A stretch of DNA of 6,413 nt. It comes from Paracoccaceae bacterium (GTDB taxonomy: Bacteria > Pseudomonadota > Alphaproteobacteria > Rhodobacterales > Rhodobacteraceae). The notes beneath the pieces were generated by a model. That model saw only the letters and a program-made list of their open reading frames with translations, was not told the DNA's origin and made no database searches. Position numbers and translations under genes: made by a program. Location: positions 1 to 6,413 of the forward strand of contig JAHELH010000145.1 of the NCBI GenBank assembly GCA_024644285.1, written 5' to 3'. Of this stretch, positions 1 through 6,392 are shown piece by piece. Positions within the stretch are counted from its first letter, which is position 1. The number at the start of each line of letters is the position of its first letter.

Positions 1-13
1 AGATTGCCTATGT

Positions 14-28
14 TTCTGCAATGCAGAA
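14..28. repeat. Perfect 15-bp palindrome, candidate operator
   Basis: TTCTGCA (14-20) and TGCAGAA (22-28) are exact reverse complements around a single central A. Seven-base arms with a one-base centre suit a dimeric DNA-binding protein rather than an RNA hairpin. It lies about 175 nt upstream of the urtA start codon, in otherwise non-coding DNA. I do not recognise the regulator. It could equally belong to a gene to the left of the window. Confidence 0.45.
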
Positions 29-129
29 TCGATTGCGTGCCCGCTCGGAGCGCTATCCGACCATCGTGGGGTGTGTGACGGCCAGAAGACTGGAAATCGA
101 ACCGGCCGCCACACGGGTGCAACATATAG

Positions 130-142
130 CTGCGGGCCGCAG
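130..142. repeat. 13-bp GC-rich palindrome upstream of urtA
   Basis: CTGCGG (130-135) and CCGCAG (137-142) are exact reverse complements around G136. It begins at the end of the AT-rich CATATAG at 123-129, so if that is a -10 element the palindrome would overlap the transcription start. There it could act as a repressor site. GC-rich palindromes of this size arise often by chance in GC-rich DNA, so the functional reading is weak. Confidence 0.25.
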
Positions 143-202
143 GTAACGGGATCCGACGCGCTTGCGCAAGGAGTCCGCGCCACGGCCGCCAAGGAGACTT
201 GA

Positions 203-1483
203 ATGAACGTCCTGAAATCAACACTCGCCGCGTCCGCCATCACGGCCGGGTTTGCCGCGCCGGCCCTGGCCGCCGACTGCCCGATCAAGGTCGGCGTTCT
301 GCATTCGCTGTCGGGGACGATGGCCATTTCCGAGACCACGCTGAAAGACACCGTCGTGATGCTGATCGACGAGCAGAACGCCAAGGGCGGGCTTCTGGGC
401 TGCGAACTCGAGGCGGTCGTGGTCGACCCGGCCAGCGACTGGCCACTCTTCGCCGAAAAGGCGCGCGAGCTTCTGACCGTGCACGAGGTCGACGTGATCT
501 TCGGCAACTGGACCTCCGTCAGCCGCAAGTCGGTGCTGCCGGTGATCGAGGAACTGAATGGCCTGCTGTTCTACCCGGTGCAATACGAGGGCGAGGAAAG
601 CTCGAAGAACGTGTTCTACACCGGCGCCGCGCCAAACCAGCAGGCGATCCCGGCCACCGACTATTTCCTTGAGGAACTGGGCGTCGAGAAGTTCGCGCTG
701 CTGGGCACCGACTATGTCTATCCCCGCACCACCAACAACATCCTGAACGCCTATCTGCAGGACAAGGGCATCCCGGAAAGCGACATCTTCGTCAACTACA
801 CCCCCTTCGGTCATTCCGACTGGTCGAAGATCGTCGCCGACGTCGTGGCCTTGGGCGCCGACGGCAAGAAGGTCGGCGTGATCTCGACCATCAACGGCGA
901 CGCCAATATCGGCTTCTACAAGGAACTCGCCGCGGCCGGCATCAGCGCCGACGACATCCCCGTGGTGGCGTTCTCGGTGGGTGAAGAGGAACTCAGCGGC
1001 CTCGACACCTCGAACCTCGTCGGCCACCTCGCGGCGTGGAACTACTTCCAGTCCGCCGATGACGAGGTCAACGCCGAATTCGTCGCCAAGTGGAAGGCCC
1101 TGATGGGCGAGGACCGCGTTACCAACGACCCGATGGAGGCGCATTACATCGGCTTCAATATGTGGGTGAACGCCGCCACCGCCGCCGGCACCACCGATGT
1201 CGACGCCGTGCGCACCGCCATGTACGGCCAGGAGTTTCCGAACCTGACCGGCGGCACCGCGGTGATGCTGCCCAACCATCACTTGGCCAAGCCGGTTCTG
1301 ATCGGCGAGATCCAGGAAGACGGCCAGTTCGACATCATCAGCCAGACCGAGGAGGTCCCGGGCGACGCCTGGACCGACTATCTGCCGGAATCGGCGGTGC
1401 TGACCTCGGATTGGAAGGATCTCGGCTGCGGCATGTACAACACCGAGACCAAGACCTGCGTACAGACGCTGTCGAACTATTGA
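203..1483 (+). CDS. urtA: Urea ABC transporter, periplasmic substrate-binding protein UrtA
   Basis: This 426-residue type I periplasmic binding protein captures urea and presents it to the UrtB/UrtC permease. A Sec signal peptide is clear: Lys5, a hydrophobic stretch, then Ala-Leu-Ala at 21-23 with probable cleavage after residue 23 or 24. The mature chain opens with KVGVLHSLSGTMAISE (29-44), typical of UrtA. Other UrtA-type blocks are DPASDWPLFAEKARELL from residue 75, NGLLFYPVQYEGEES at 119-133, and STINGDAN at 228-235. These conserved segments separate UrtA from general leucine/amide-binding relatives. Length is normal for the family. The mature protein has four cysteines (26, 67, 409, 419); the closely spaced pair C409/C419 may form a disulphide. 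The start is fixed by AAGGAG at 191-196, six bases before the ATG. It is the first gene of the operon, with a 58-nt gap to urtB. Confidence 0.96.
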   Translation: MNVLKSTLAASAITAGFAAPALAADCPIKVGVLHSLSGTMAISETTLKDTVVMLIDEQNAKGGLLGCELEAVVVDPASDWPLFAEKARELLTVHEVDVIFGNWTSVSRKSVLPVIEELNGLLFYPVQYEGEESSKNVFYTGAAPNQQAIPATDYFLEELGVEKFALLGTDYVYPRTTNNILNAYLQDKGIPESDIFVNYTPFGHSDWSKIVADVVALGADGKKVGVISTINGDANIGFYKELAAAGISADDIPVVAFSVGEEELSGLDTSNLVGHLAAWNYFQSADDEVNAEFVAKWKALMGEDRVTNDPMEAHYIGFNMWVNAATAAGTTDVDAVRTAMYGQEFPNLTGGTAVMLPNHHLAKPVLIGEIQEDGQFDIISQTEEVPGDAWTDYLPESAVLTSDWKDLGCGMYNTETKTCVQTLSNY

Positions 1484-1498
1484 CCGAACATACCGGCC

Positions 1499-1519
1499 GG
1501 GGCGCAGCGTTTGCGCCCC
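1499..1519 (+). promoter_or_regulatory. GC-rich hairpin in the urtA-urtB intergenic gap
   Basis: GGGGCGCA (1499-1506) pairs perfectly with TGCGCCCC (1512-1519) across a 5-nt loop. The stem could extend imperfectly, with single-base bulges, to GG at 1495-1496 and CC at 1522-1523. No T-run follows, so it is not a classical intrinsic terminator. Hairpins between a binding-protein gene and its permease gene commonly block 3'-exonucleases or cause partial termination, giving much more binding protein than membrane protein. That role is inferred here from position and structure. Confidence 0.6.
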
Positions 1520-1541
1520 CGCCACCCCTGGGGATCGGTCC

Positions 1542-3497
1542 ATGACACGCATTTTTCTGGCAGTCCTGATGCTGCTTGCCGCCATGCGCGTGGCGGTGGC
1601 GCAGGAGACGCCGCTGCAGGCGATCCTGCAGGAGCATGCCGCGATCATCACTAAAAGCTCGCGCACGACAATCAAGCCGGCCATCGCCGCTGTCGCGGGC
1701 AGCGGGCTGGACCGGGCGCCGGAAGTGCTGCAGGCCTGGCAGTCCAAGGACATGTGGCAGCGCGAGTCTGACGGGCTGTTCTTTCGCGCCGAAAAGCTCG
1801 ATGGCCAGACCTACCGACTGATCGATTTCGACACCGGCGAGCCCGCCGGCGAGGTGTCCAAGAAAGAGTTGAGTCAGATCAAGCCCAACAGCGGCATCCG
1901 CGCCCTGATAGCCGTGGCGCTGGTGCAGTTTCAGCTATCCGATCCCGATCCCGCGCGGCGCCTTGACGCCCTGGTCTCGCTGGACCGCGACCCCAACCCC
2001 GAGGCGCTGGCCCCGCTGCGCGCCTCGATCGACGGCGAACCCGACCCGGCGCTGCTGGCCAAGAAACACCGGCTGGAGCGGCTGCTGACCATCGCCTACG
2101 ATTCCGACGAGGCGGCGCGTGTCGCGGCCATCGACGAGATGTCCACCGACCTGGGCGTCGATGTCCGCGCGACGCTCAACCCACTGGTCGCCACCAGGAT
2201 CGAGATCTTCGAGGGAGAGATACCCGGAACCGCAAACGTCGCCCGCCGCCTGACGCCCGGCAAGGACGGGTTCGACCGGACCGCGGCCTACACGATGCTG
2301 GTCGACAAGGGCTTCGCTGCCCCGCGGCTCGACCCTGACAAGGTTCGCGAGGTCCTGACCGCGCATATCGATGGCGGCCGCGTCGGCGATGTGCCGGTGT
2401 CGCGGCTCGACACGATGCCCGCCCGGGCAGAGGCCTATGCCACGCTGGTCGCGGCCGGTCTCGCCGAGCCGCGCGCCACCGAGGAAGAGATCGACATCCG
2501 CCTTGCCTCCTACCAGTTCGCCGAGATCTACGCCGAGACCTCCGCCGCCGTCACCACCGCCGCCAATGCAGCGCTGGGCCGCATCGCCACCCGCGTCGGC
2601 GTCTACCAGGCCGCCGACCTGACGCTCGACGCGCTGAGCCTCGCCTCGATCTACTTCCTCGCTGCGATCGGACTGGCCATCACCTTTGGCGTGATGGGCG
2701 TGATCAACATGGCGCATGGCGAGTTCATCATGATGGGCGCCTATACCGGCTTCGTCGTGCAGCAGGTGATCCCGAACCACACCGCGTCGATCCTCGTGGC
2801 GATCCCGCTCGCCTTTGCCGTCACCTTCGCCGCCGGCGTGGCGATGGAGCGTCTGGTGATCCGCTGGCTTTACAGTCGCCCGCTGGAAACCCTGCTGGCC
2901 ACTTTCGGCATCTCCATCGCGCTGCAGCAGCTGGCCAAGAACATCTTCGGGACCCAGGCGCGCCCGCTGACCGCGCCGGGCTGGCTCGACGGCGCGCTGG
3001 CTCTCAACGACGTGGTGTCGATCAGCTATATCCGCATCGCGATCTTCGTCCTCGCGCTGATCTTTCTGGGCGTCTTCCTCTTCATCATGAAACGCACGCG
3101 GCTGGGGCTGGAAACCCGCGCCGTCACCCAGAACCGGCGCATGGCGGCCTCGATGGGCATCAACCCCGACCGGGTGAACATGCTGACCTTCGGCCTCGGC
3201 TCGGGCATCGCGGGCATCGCCGGCGTCGCCATCGGCCTCTTTGCCAAGGTCACCTCGGAGCTGGGCAGCGACTACATCGTGCAAAGCTTCATGACGGTAG
3301 TGGTCGGCGGCGTCGGCAACATCTGGGGCACGCTGGCGGGCGCCGCGATGATCGGCTTCTTCCAGAAGGGCGTGGAGTGGCTGAACCCGTCGAACACGCT
3401 CGCCGCGCAGACCTACATGATCGTGTTCATCATCCTCTTCATCCAGTTCCGGCCCCGCGGCATCGTCGCGCTGAAGGGCCGCGCGGCAGAGGCGTGA
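1542..3497 (+). CDS. urtB: Urea ABC transporter permease UrtB with large exported N-terminal domain
   Basis: One of the two membrane subunits forming the urea channel. The 651-residue protein has three parts. First is a signal-like N-terminus with a hydrophobic run at 4-14 and AVA|Q at 18-21. Second is a hydrophilic region, about 21-360, presumably periplasmic. Third is a LivH-type permease domain, about 365-651, of normal size for the family. The permease carries INMAHGEF at 388-395 and the cytoplasmic coupling-loop segment TRAVTQNRRMAASMGI near 525-540. Many proteobacterial UrtB proteins carry an N-terminal domain, but cyanobacterial ones are near 300 residues, so this one is long. Within it, about 134-225 has HEAT-like helical character, and residues 246-272 and 295-321 form an internal repeat. 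The ATG at 1542 has only a modest SD (GGGGA at 1530-1534, 7-nt spacing). The stop codon lies 5 nt before the urtC ATG. Confidence 0.94.
   Translation: MTRIFLAVLMLLAAMRVAVAQETPLQAILQEHAAIITKSSRTTIKPAIAAVAGSGLDRAPEVLQAWQSKDMWQRESDGLFFRAEKLDGQTYRLIDFDTGEPAGEVSKKELSQIKPNSGIRALIAVALVQFQLSDPDPARRLDALVSLDRDPNPEALAPLRASIDGEPDPALLAKKHRLERLLTIAYDSDEAARVAAIDEMSTDLGVDVRATLNPLVATRIEIFEGEIPGTANVARRLTPGKDGFDRTAAYTMLVDKGFAAPRLDPDKVREVLTAHIDGGRVGDVPVSRLDTMPARAEAYATLVAAGLAEPRATEEEIDIRLASYQFAEIYAETSAAVTTAANAALGRIATRVGVYQAADLTLDALSLASIYFLAAIGLAITFGVMGVINMAHGEFIMMGAYTGFVVQQVIPNHTASILVAIPLAFAVTFAAGVAMERLVIRWLYSRPLETLLATFGISIALQQLAKNIFGTQARPLTAPGWLDGALALNDVVSISYIRIAIFVLALIFLGVFLFIMKRTRLGLETRAVTQNRRMAASMGINPDRVNMLTFGLGSGIAGIAGVAIGLFAKVTSELGSDYIVQSFMTVVVGGVGNIWGTLAGAAMIGFFQKGVEWLNPSNTLAAQTYMIVFIILFIQFRPRGIVALKGRAAEA
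2277..2504 (+). repeat. Protein-level internal repeat in the UrtB N-terminal domain
   Basis: UrtB residues 246-272 and 295-321 align without gaps at an offset of 49 residues. Shared positions include Arg246/295, Ala249/298, Tyr250/299, Leu253/302, Val254/303, Gly257/306, Ala259/308, Pro261/310, Arg262/311 and Leu272/321, with conservative pairs Phe258/Leu307 and Val268/Ile317. The pattern reads AYxxLVxxG(F/L)AxPR, then an acidic stretch and a helix. Between the copies lies a Gly/Val-rich linker at about 277-290. It looks like a tandem duplication of a small helical unit just before the first membrane segment. Its function is unknown to me. Confidence 0.6.
3487..3492 (+). promoter_or_regulatory. 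Shine-Dalgarno site that decides the urtC start
   Basis: CAGAGG lies inside the last codons of urtB, ten bases before the ATG at 3503. The competing in-frame GTG at 3494 overlaps the urtB stop as GTGA, but this site would then be only one base away, too close for initiation. This favours ATG 3503. Confidence 0.5.
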
Positions 3498-3502
3498 CGA
3501 CC

Positions 3503-4819
3503 ATGCTGGACGCAGCCAAGGATCCTTCATCCGGCCATGGATATCTCGACGGCTTGGGGGCGGAGCCCACAACCGGTCGGCGCGGCGACGCGCCGAAACC
3601 GCTTATCGTGCGCAATCCCTCGATCCTGGTGTTTCTCACCGCGCTGGCGCTTTTCACCCTGACCGTCACCGTCCTGTCCGAGGCCGTCGGACCCGGCCTG
3701 ATCTCGACCAGCTTCGTCAAGACGCTCGGCAAGACGCTATGCCTCTGCCTCGTCGCCATCGCGATGGATTTGGTCTGGGGCTATTGCGGCATCCTCAGTC
3801 TCGGCCATTTCGCCTTCTTCGGCCTCGGCGGCTACATGATCGGCATGTGGCTGATGTACGAGCGCACCCGCGACATCGTTGCCACCGCCATGGCCGAGGC
3901 GCCGATCCCGCCGACCGACGCCGAGATCGTCGATGCCATCGGCACCCAGATCTTCGGCGTCGTCGGGTCCAGCGAGTTCCCGCTGGTCTGGGCCTTCGCC
4001 GACAGCCTCGCGATCCAGCTGGCGCTGGTGGTGCTGGTGCCGGGCGTTTTGGCCCTCGTTTTCGGCTGGCTCGCCTTTCGCAGCCGCGTCACCGGCGTCT
4101 ACCTTTCGATCCTGACCCAGGCGATGACGCTGGCGCTGGCGCTGTACCTGTTCCAGAACGACAGCGGGTTGCGCGGCAATAACGGCCTCTCGGGCCTGCA
4201 GAACCTGCCCGGCGTCGCAGCGCCGCAATCGGTGGTGTCGCTGTGGTTCTTCTGGGCCAGCGCCGCCGCGCTGGGACTGGGCTACCTGCTGGCCGCCTGG
4301 CTGGTCAGCGGCAAGTTCGGCAGCGTGATCCGCGGCATCCGCGACAACGAGGCGCGGGTGCGGTTCCTGGGGTACTCGGTCGAGGGCTACAAGCTCTTCA
4401 TCTTCGCCGTGACCGCGATGATCGCCGGCATCGCCGGGGCGCTCTACTATCCGCAGGCCGGCATCATCAACCCTGCCGAGATCGCGCCCATCGCCTCGAT
4501 CTACCTCGCCGTCTGGGTCGCGATCGGCGGCCGCGGGCGGCTTTACGGCGCGGTGATCGGCGCGGCTTTCGTGTCGCTGGTCTCGTCGTGGTTTACCGGC
4601 GGCCAGGCGCCCGACCTGCCGTTGGGGTTCTACACCGTGAAATGGGTCGACTGGTGGCTGATCGTCCTCGGCCTCAGCTTCGTTCTGGTGACGCTGTTCG
4701 CGCCCCGGGGCATCGGCGGCCTCGTCGATCTGTGGACCGAGCGGCGCGCGCCCGACCGCCACGGCGCCGACCTCGGCCCCGATCCCGGCGCGCTGCGCGA
4801 GCAGGAGGCCACCGAATGA
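3503..4819 (+). CDS. urtC: Urea ABC transporter permease UrtC
   Basis: Second membrane subunit (LivM-type), pairing with UrtB in the inner membrane. The protein is 438 residues from ATG 3503. It has a hydrophilic N-terminal tail of about 38 residues, a first hydrophobic segment near 40-60, and a conserved core LVWGYCGILSLGHFAFFGLGGY at about 90-111 (quoted in part by position 98-111). A loop of about 45 residues (119-163) precedes the next membrane span. Then come FRSRVTGVYLSI and a GNNGL motif, and the coupling-loop block RGIRDNEARVRFLGY at 277-291 that docks on the ATPases. IAGIAGALYYPQAGIINP and APRGIGG near the C-terminus are also typical of UrtC. The C-terminal tail is charged and probably cytoplasmic. 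An alternative GTG start at 3494 would add three residues. The gene ends with ATGA, overlapping the urtD start by 4 nt, which suggests translational coupling. Confidence 0.94.
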   Translation: MLDAAKDPSSGHGYLDGLGAEPTTGRRGDAPKPLIVRNPSILVFLTALALFTLTVTVLSEAVGPGLISTSFVKTLGKTLCLCLVAIAMDLVWGYCGILSLGHFAFFGLGGYMIGMWLMYERTRDIVATAMAEAPIPPTDAEIVDAIGTQIFGVVGSSEFPLVWAFADSLAIQLALVVLVPGVLALVFGWLAFRSRVTGVYLSILTQAMTLALALYLFQNDSGLRGNNGLSGLQNLPGVAAPQSVVSLWFFWASAAALGLGYLLAAWLVSGKFGSVIRGIRDNEARVRFLGYSVEGYKLFIFAVTAMIAGIAGALYYPQAGIINPAEIAPIASIYLAVWVAIGGRGRLYGAVIGAAFVSLVSSWFTGGQAPDLPLGFYTVKWVDWWLIVLGLSFVLVTLFAPRGIGGLVDLWTERRAPDRHGADLGPDPGALREQEATE

Positions 4820-5556
4820 GCACGCTCTTGGAGGTCTCGGGCGTCTCGGTCTCTTTCGACGGGTTCAAGGCGATCAACAACCTGTCTTTCCAGATCGGCA
4901 AGGCGGAACTGCGCGCGATCATCGGTCCGAACGGCGCCGGCAAGACCACCTTCATGGACATCGTCACCGGCAAGACCCGGCCGGACGAGGGCCGCATCCT
5001 CTGGGGCGGCAAGAACCGGTCGCTGCTCGCCATGTCCGAGGCACGGATCGCCCGCGAGGGCATCGGACGGAAGTTCCAGAAGCCCACGGTGTTCGAGGAC
5101 CAGACGGTCCGCGAAAACCTGCTGATGGCGCTGAAGAACGACCGCGGACCGCTTGCCGTGCTGTTCTACCGGCCCTCTGCAGCCGATCTGCAGCGCGTCG
5201 TGGACCTGGCCGAGGAGATCGGGCTGCAGGACCATCTGGCGCGCAAGTCCGGCGAGCTCAGCCACGGCCAGAAGCAATGGCTGGAAATCGGCATGCTTCT
5301 GGCGCAGGAGCCGCGGCTATTGCTGGTCGACGAACCGGCCGCGGGGATGACCCCGGAGGAACGCGAGCACACCACGGCGCTGCTGGTCGAGGCGGCCAGG
5401 ACCCGCGCGGTGGTCGTGGTCGAGCACGACATGGAATTCGTCCGCCGGCTGGATTGCCGCGTCACGGTGCTGCACGAGGGATCGGTGCTGGCCGAGGGCA
5501 GCCTCGACCACGTGACCGCGAACCAGAAAGTCATCGACGTTTACCTGGGGCGCTGA
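4816..5556 (+). CDS. urtD: Urea ABC transporter ATP-binding protein UrtD
   Basis: Cytoplasmic ATPase subunit (LivG-type), 246 residues, that with UrtE powers urea import. All nucleotide-binding motifs are intact: Walker A GPNGAGKTT at 37-45, Q-loop Gln88 within GRKFQKPTVFE, signature LSHGQ at 148-152, Walker B LLLVDEP at 168-174 with catalytic Glu173, and switch His204 in VVVVEHDM. The signature reads LSHGQKQWLEIGMLL rather than the usual LSGGQ-QR pattern; this form is characteristic of UrtD and separates it from LivG of amino acid transporters. The start is set by a strong AGGAGG at 4803-4808, seven bases before the ATG. An open frame continues upstream inside urtC but is not coding, since the conserved sequence begins at this ATG. 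It overlaps urtC by 4 nt and is 3 nt from urtE. Confidence 0.96.
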   Translation: MSTLLEVSGVSVSFDGFKAINNLSFQIGKAELRAIIGPNGAGKTTFMDIVTGKTRPDEGRILWGGKNRSLLAMSEARIAREGIGRKFQKPTVFEDQTVRENLLMALKNDRGPLAVLFYRPSAADLQRVVDLAEEIGLQDHLARKSGELSHGQKQWLEIGMLLAQEPRLLLVDEPAAGMTPEEREHTTALLVEAARTRAVVVVEHDMEFVRRLDCRVTVLHEGSVLAEGSLDHVTANQKVIDVYLGR

Positions 5557-5559
5557 GAG

Positions 5560-6255
5560 ATGCTGAAGATCGACAACCTGACACTGCATTACGGCCATTC
5601 GCAGATCCTCGGCGGCATCTCGATGACCGCAGAGGCGGGCCAGGTCACCTGCGTGATGGGCACCAACGGCGTCGGCAAGACCAGCCTGATGAAGGCGATC
5701 TCGGGCACCCATCCGCGATCCGGCGGAACGGTGCGTTTCGACGGCGCAGAGATCGGCCGGCTGCCGGCCCACGCGATGGCGCAGCGGGGCGTCGCCTACG
5801 TGCCGCAGGGCCGCGAGATCTTCCCGCTCCTGACGGTGCGCGAGAATCTCGAGATCGGGTTCAGTTGCCTGCCTGCCGCGGAGCACGCCATCCCTGACGA
5901 GATCTTCGAGCTTTTCCCGGTGCTCAGGCAGATGCAGAACCGCCGCGGCGGCGATCTGTCGGGCGGTCAGCAGCAGCAGCTCGCCATCGCCCGCGCCCTG
6001 ATCACCCGGCCAAAGCTGTTGCTGCTGGACGAGCCGACCGAAGGCATCCAGCCGAACATCATCCAGCATATCGGCGATGTGATCCGCCACCTGCGCGACC
6101 GCGGCGAAATGGCGATCGTCCTGGTCGAACAGTTCTTTGATTTTGCCTACGACCTCGCCGACCGGTTCATCGTCCTGCGCCAGGGGCAGGTGACGCTGGC
6201 CGGCGACAGGTCGTCGGTGTCGAGGTCGGAGCTGCTGCAGGGCGTCTCGGTCTGA
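5560..6255 (+). CDS. urtE: Urea ABC transporter ATP-binding protein UrtE
   Basis: Second cytoplasmic ATPase (LivF-type), 231 residues, partner of UrtD. Motifs in order are Walker A GTNGVGKTS at 34-42, Q-loop Gln83 in AYVPQGREIFP, signature LSGGQ at 133-137, and Walker B LLLLDEP at 153-159 with catalytic Glu158. The PTEGIQPNIIQ block at 159-169 is a hallmark of UrtE. The usual switch histidine is replaced by Gln191 (LVEQ), as is normal for the LivF branch, so this is not a defect. The start follows the urtD stop by three bases. GGGG at 5547-5550, nine bases upstream, or GAGAG at 5555-5559 directly against the ATG, are the only SD-like sequences. Initiation therefore probably depends on ribosomes finishing urtD. 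It is the last gene of the operon; no terminator is evident in the 38 nt that follow. Confidence 0.96.
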   Translation: MLKIDNLTLHYGHSQILGGISMTAEAGQVTCVMGTNGVGKTSLMKAISGTHPRSGGTVRFDGAEIGRLPAHAMAQRGVAYVPQGREIFPLLTVRENLEIGFSCLPAAEHAIPDEIFELFPVLRQMQNRRGGDLSGGQQQQLAIARALITRPKLLLLDEPTEGIQPNIIQHIGDVIRHLRDRGEMAIVLVEQFFDFAYDLADRFIVLRQGQVTLAGDRSSVSRSELLQGVSV

Positions 6256-6293
6256 CGCACCTGGCCGGTCAAACTCTTATAATGGTGGGGTTT

Positions 6294-6369
<76 letters not shown>

Positions 6370-6373
6370 GTGT

Positions 6374-6392
6374 GGCGATCCGTCGGATCGCC
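6374..6392. repeat. Perfect inverted repeat just upstream of the tRNA-Ala 5' end
   Basis: GGCGATCC (6374-6381) and GGATCGCC (6385-6392) are exact reverse complements with a 3-nt spacer. The repeat ends 4 nt from the first base of the mature tRNA. No T-run follows on either strand, so an intrinsic terminator is unlikely. If the tRNA promoter lies further right, as its position suggests, this stem would form in the 5' leader removed by RNase P. A CATAAG-like -10 on the - strand at about 6399-6404 would fit that, but it is a weak match. Confidence 0.5.

Larger units (their letters stand above)
1..202 (+). promoter_or_regulatory. Upstream region of the urt operon (probable promoter/operator region)
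   Basis: No convincing gene lies here; this stretch must carry the operon's promoter unless transcription enters from further left. Visible elements are a perfect 15-bp odd palindrome at 14-28, a 13-bp odd palindrome at 130-142, a perfect 10-bp palindrome CTTGCGCAAG at 161-170, and an AT-rich CATATAG at 123-129 that could serve as a -10 element. No good -35 hexamer sits 16-18 nt upstream of it, and I found no sigma-54 type GG-N10-GC promoter. A GGTGCA at 116-121 matches one half of the NtrC consensus, but its partner half at 105-110 matches only 3 of 6 bases. That this region regulates urtA is inferred from its position. Confidence 0.5.

Noticed and set aside
3..146. Open frame entering from the left edge on the + strand, ending in TAA at 144-146 (47 codons)
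   Set aside because: Third codon positions are much less G/C-biased than in the urt genes, it contains tandem AGA codons unlike its neighbours, and I recognise no domain. It might be the tail of an upstream gene, but the sequence does not support calling it.
148..165. Possible sigma-54 promoter before urtA
   Set aside because: A TTGC exists at 162-165, but the GG required ten bases before its GC is absent.
218..1753. 511-codon open frame on the - strand across urtA
   Set aside because: It is a mirror of urtA and the start of urtB. Its composition (His/Asp/Val/Arg-rich) is typical of antisense frames in GC-rich DNA, and the + strand genes are unmistakable.
1935..3572. 545-codon open frame on the - strand across urtB
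   Set aside because: Antisense shadow of urtB with a low-complexity charged composition and no recognisable domain.
4243..4815. Upstream extension of the urtD frame inside urtC
   Set aside because: The extension is Arg/Gly/Ala-rich shadow sequence of urtC. The ATPase fold and a strong SD place the start at ATG 4816.
6278..6283. Perfect TATAAT on the + strand after urtE
   Set aside because: No -35 hexamer lies at 16-18 nt, and any transcript would run antisense through the tRNA with no gene to serve in the window. Probably chance.
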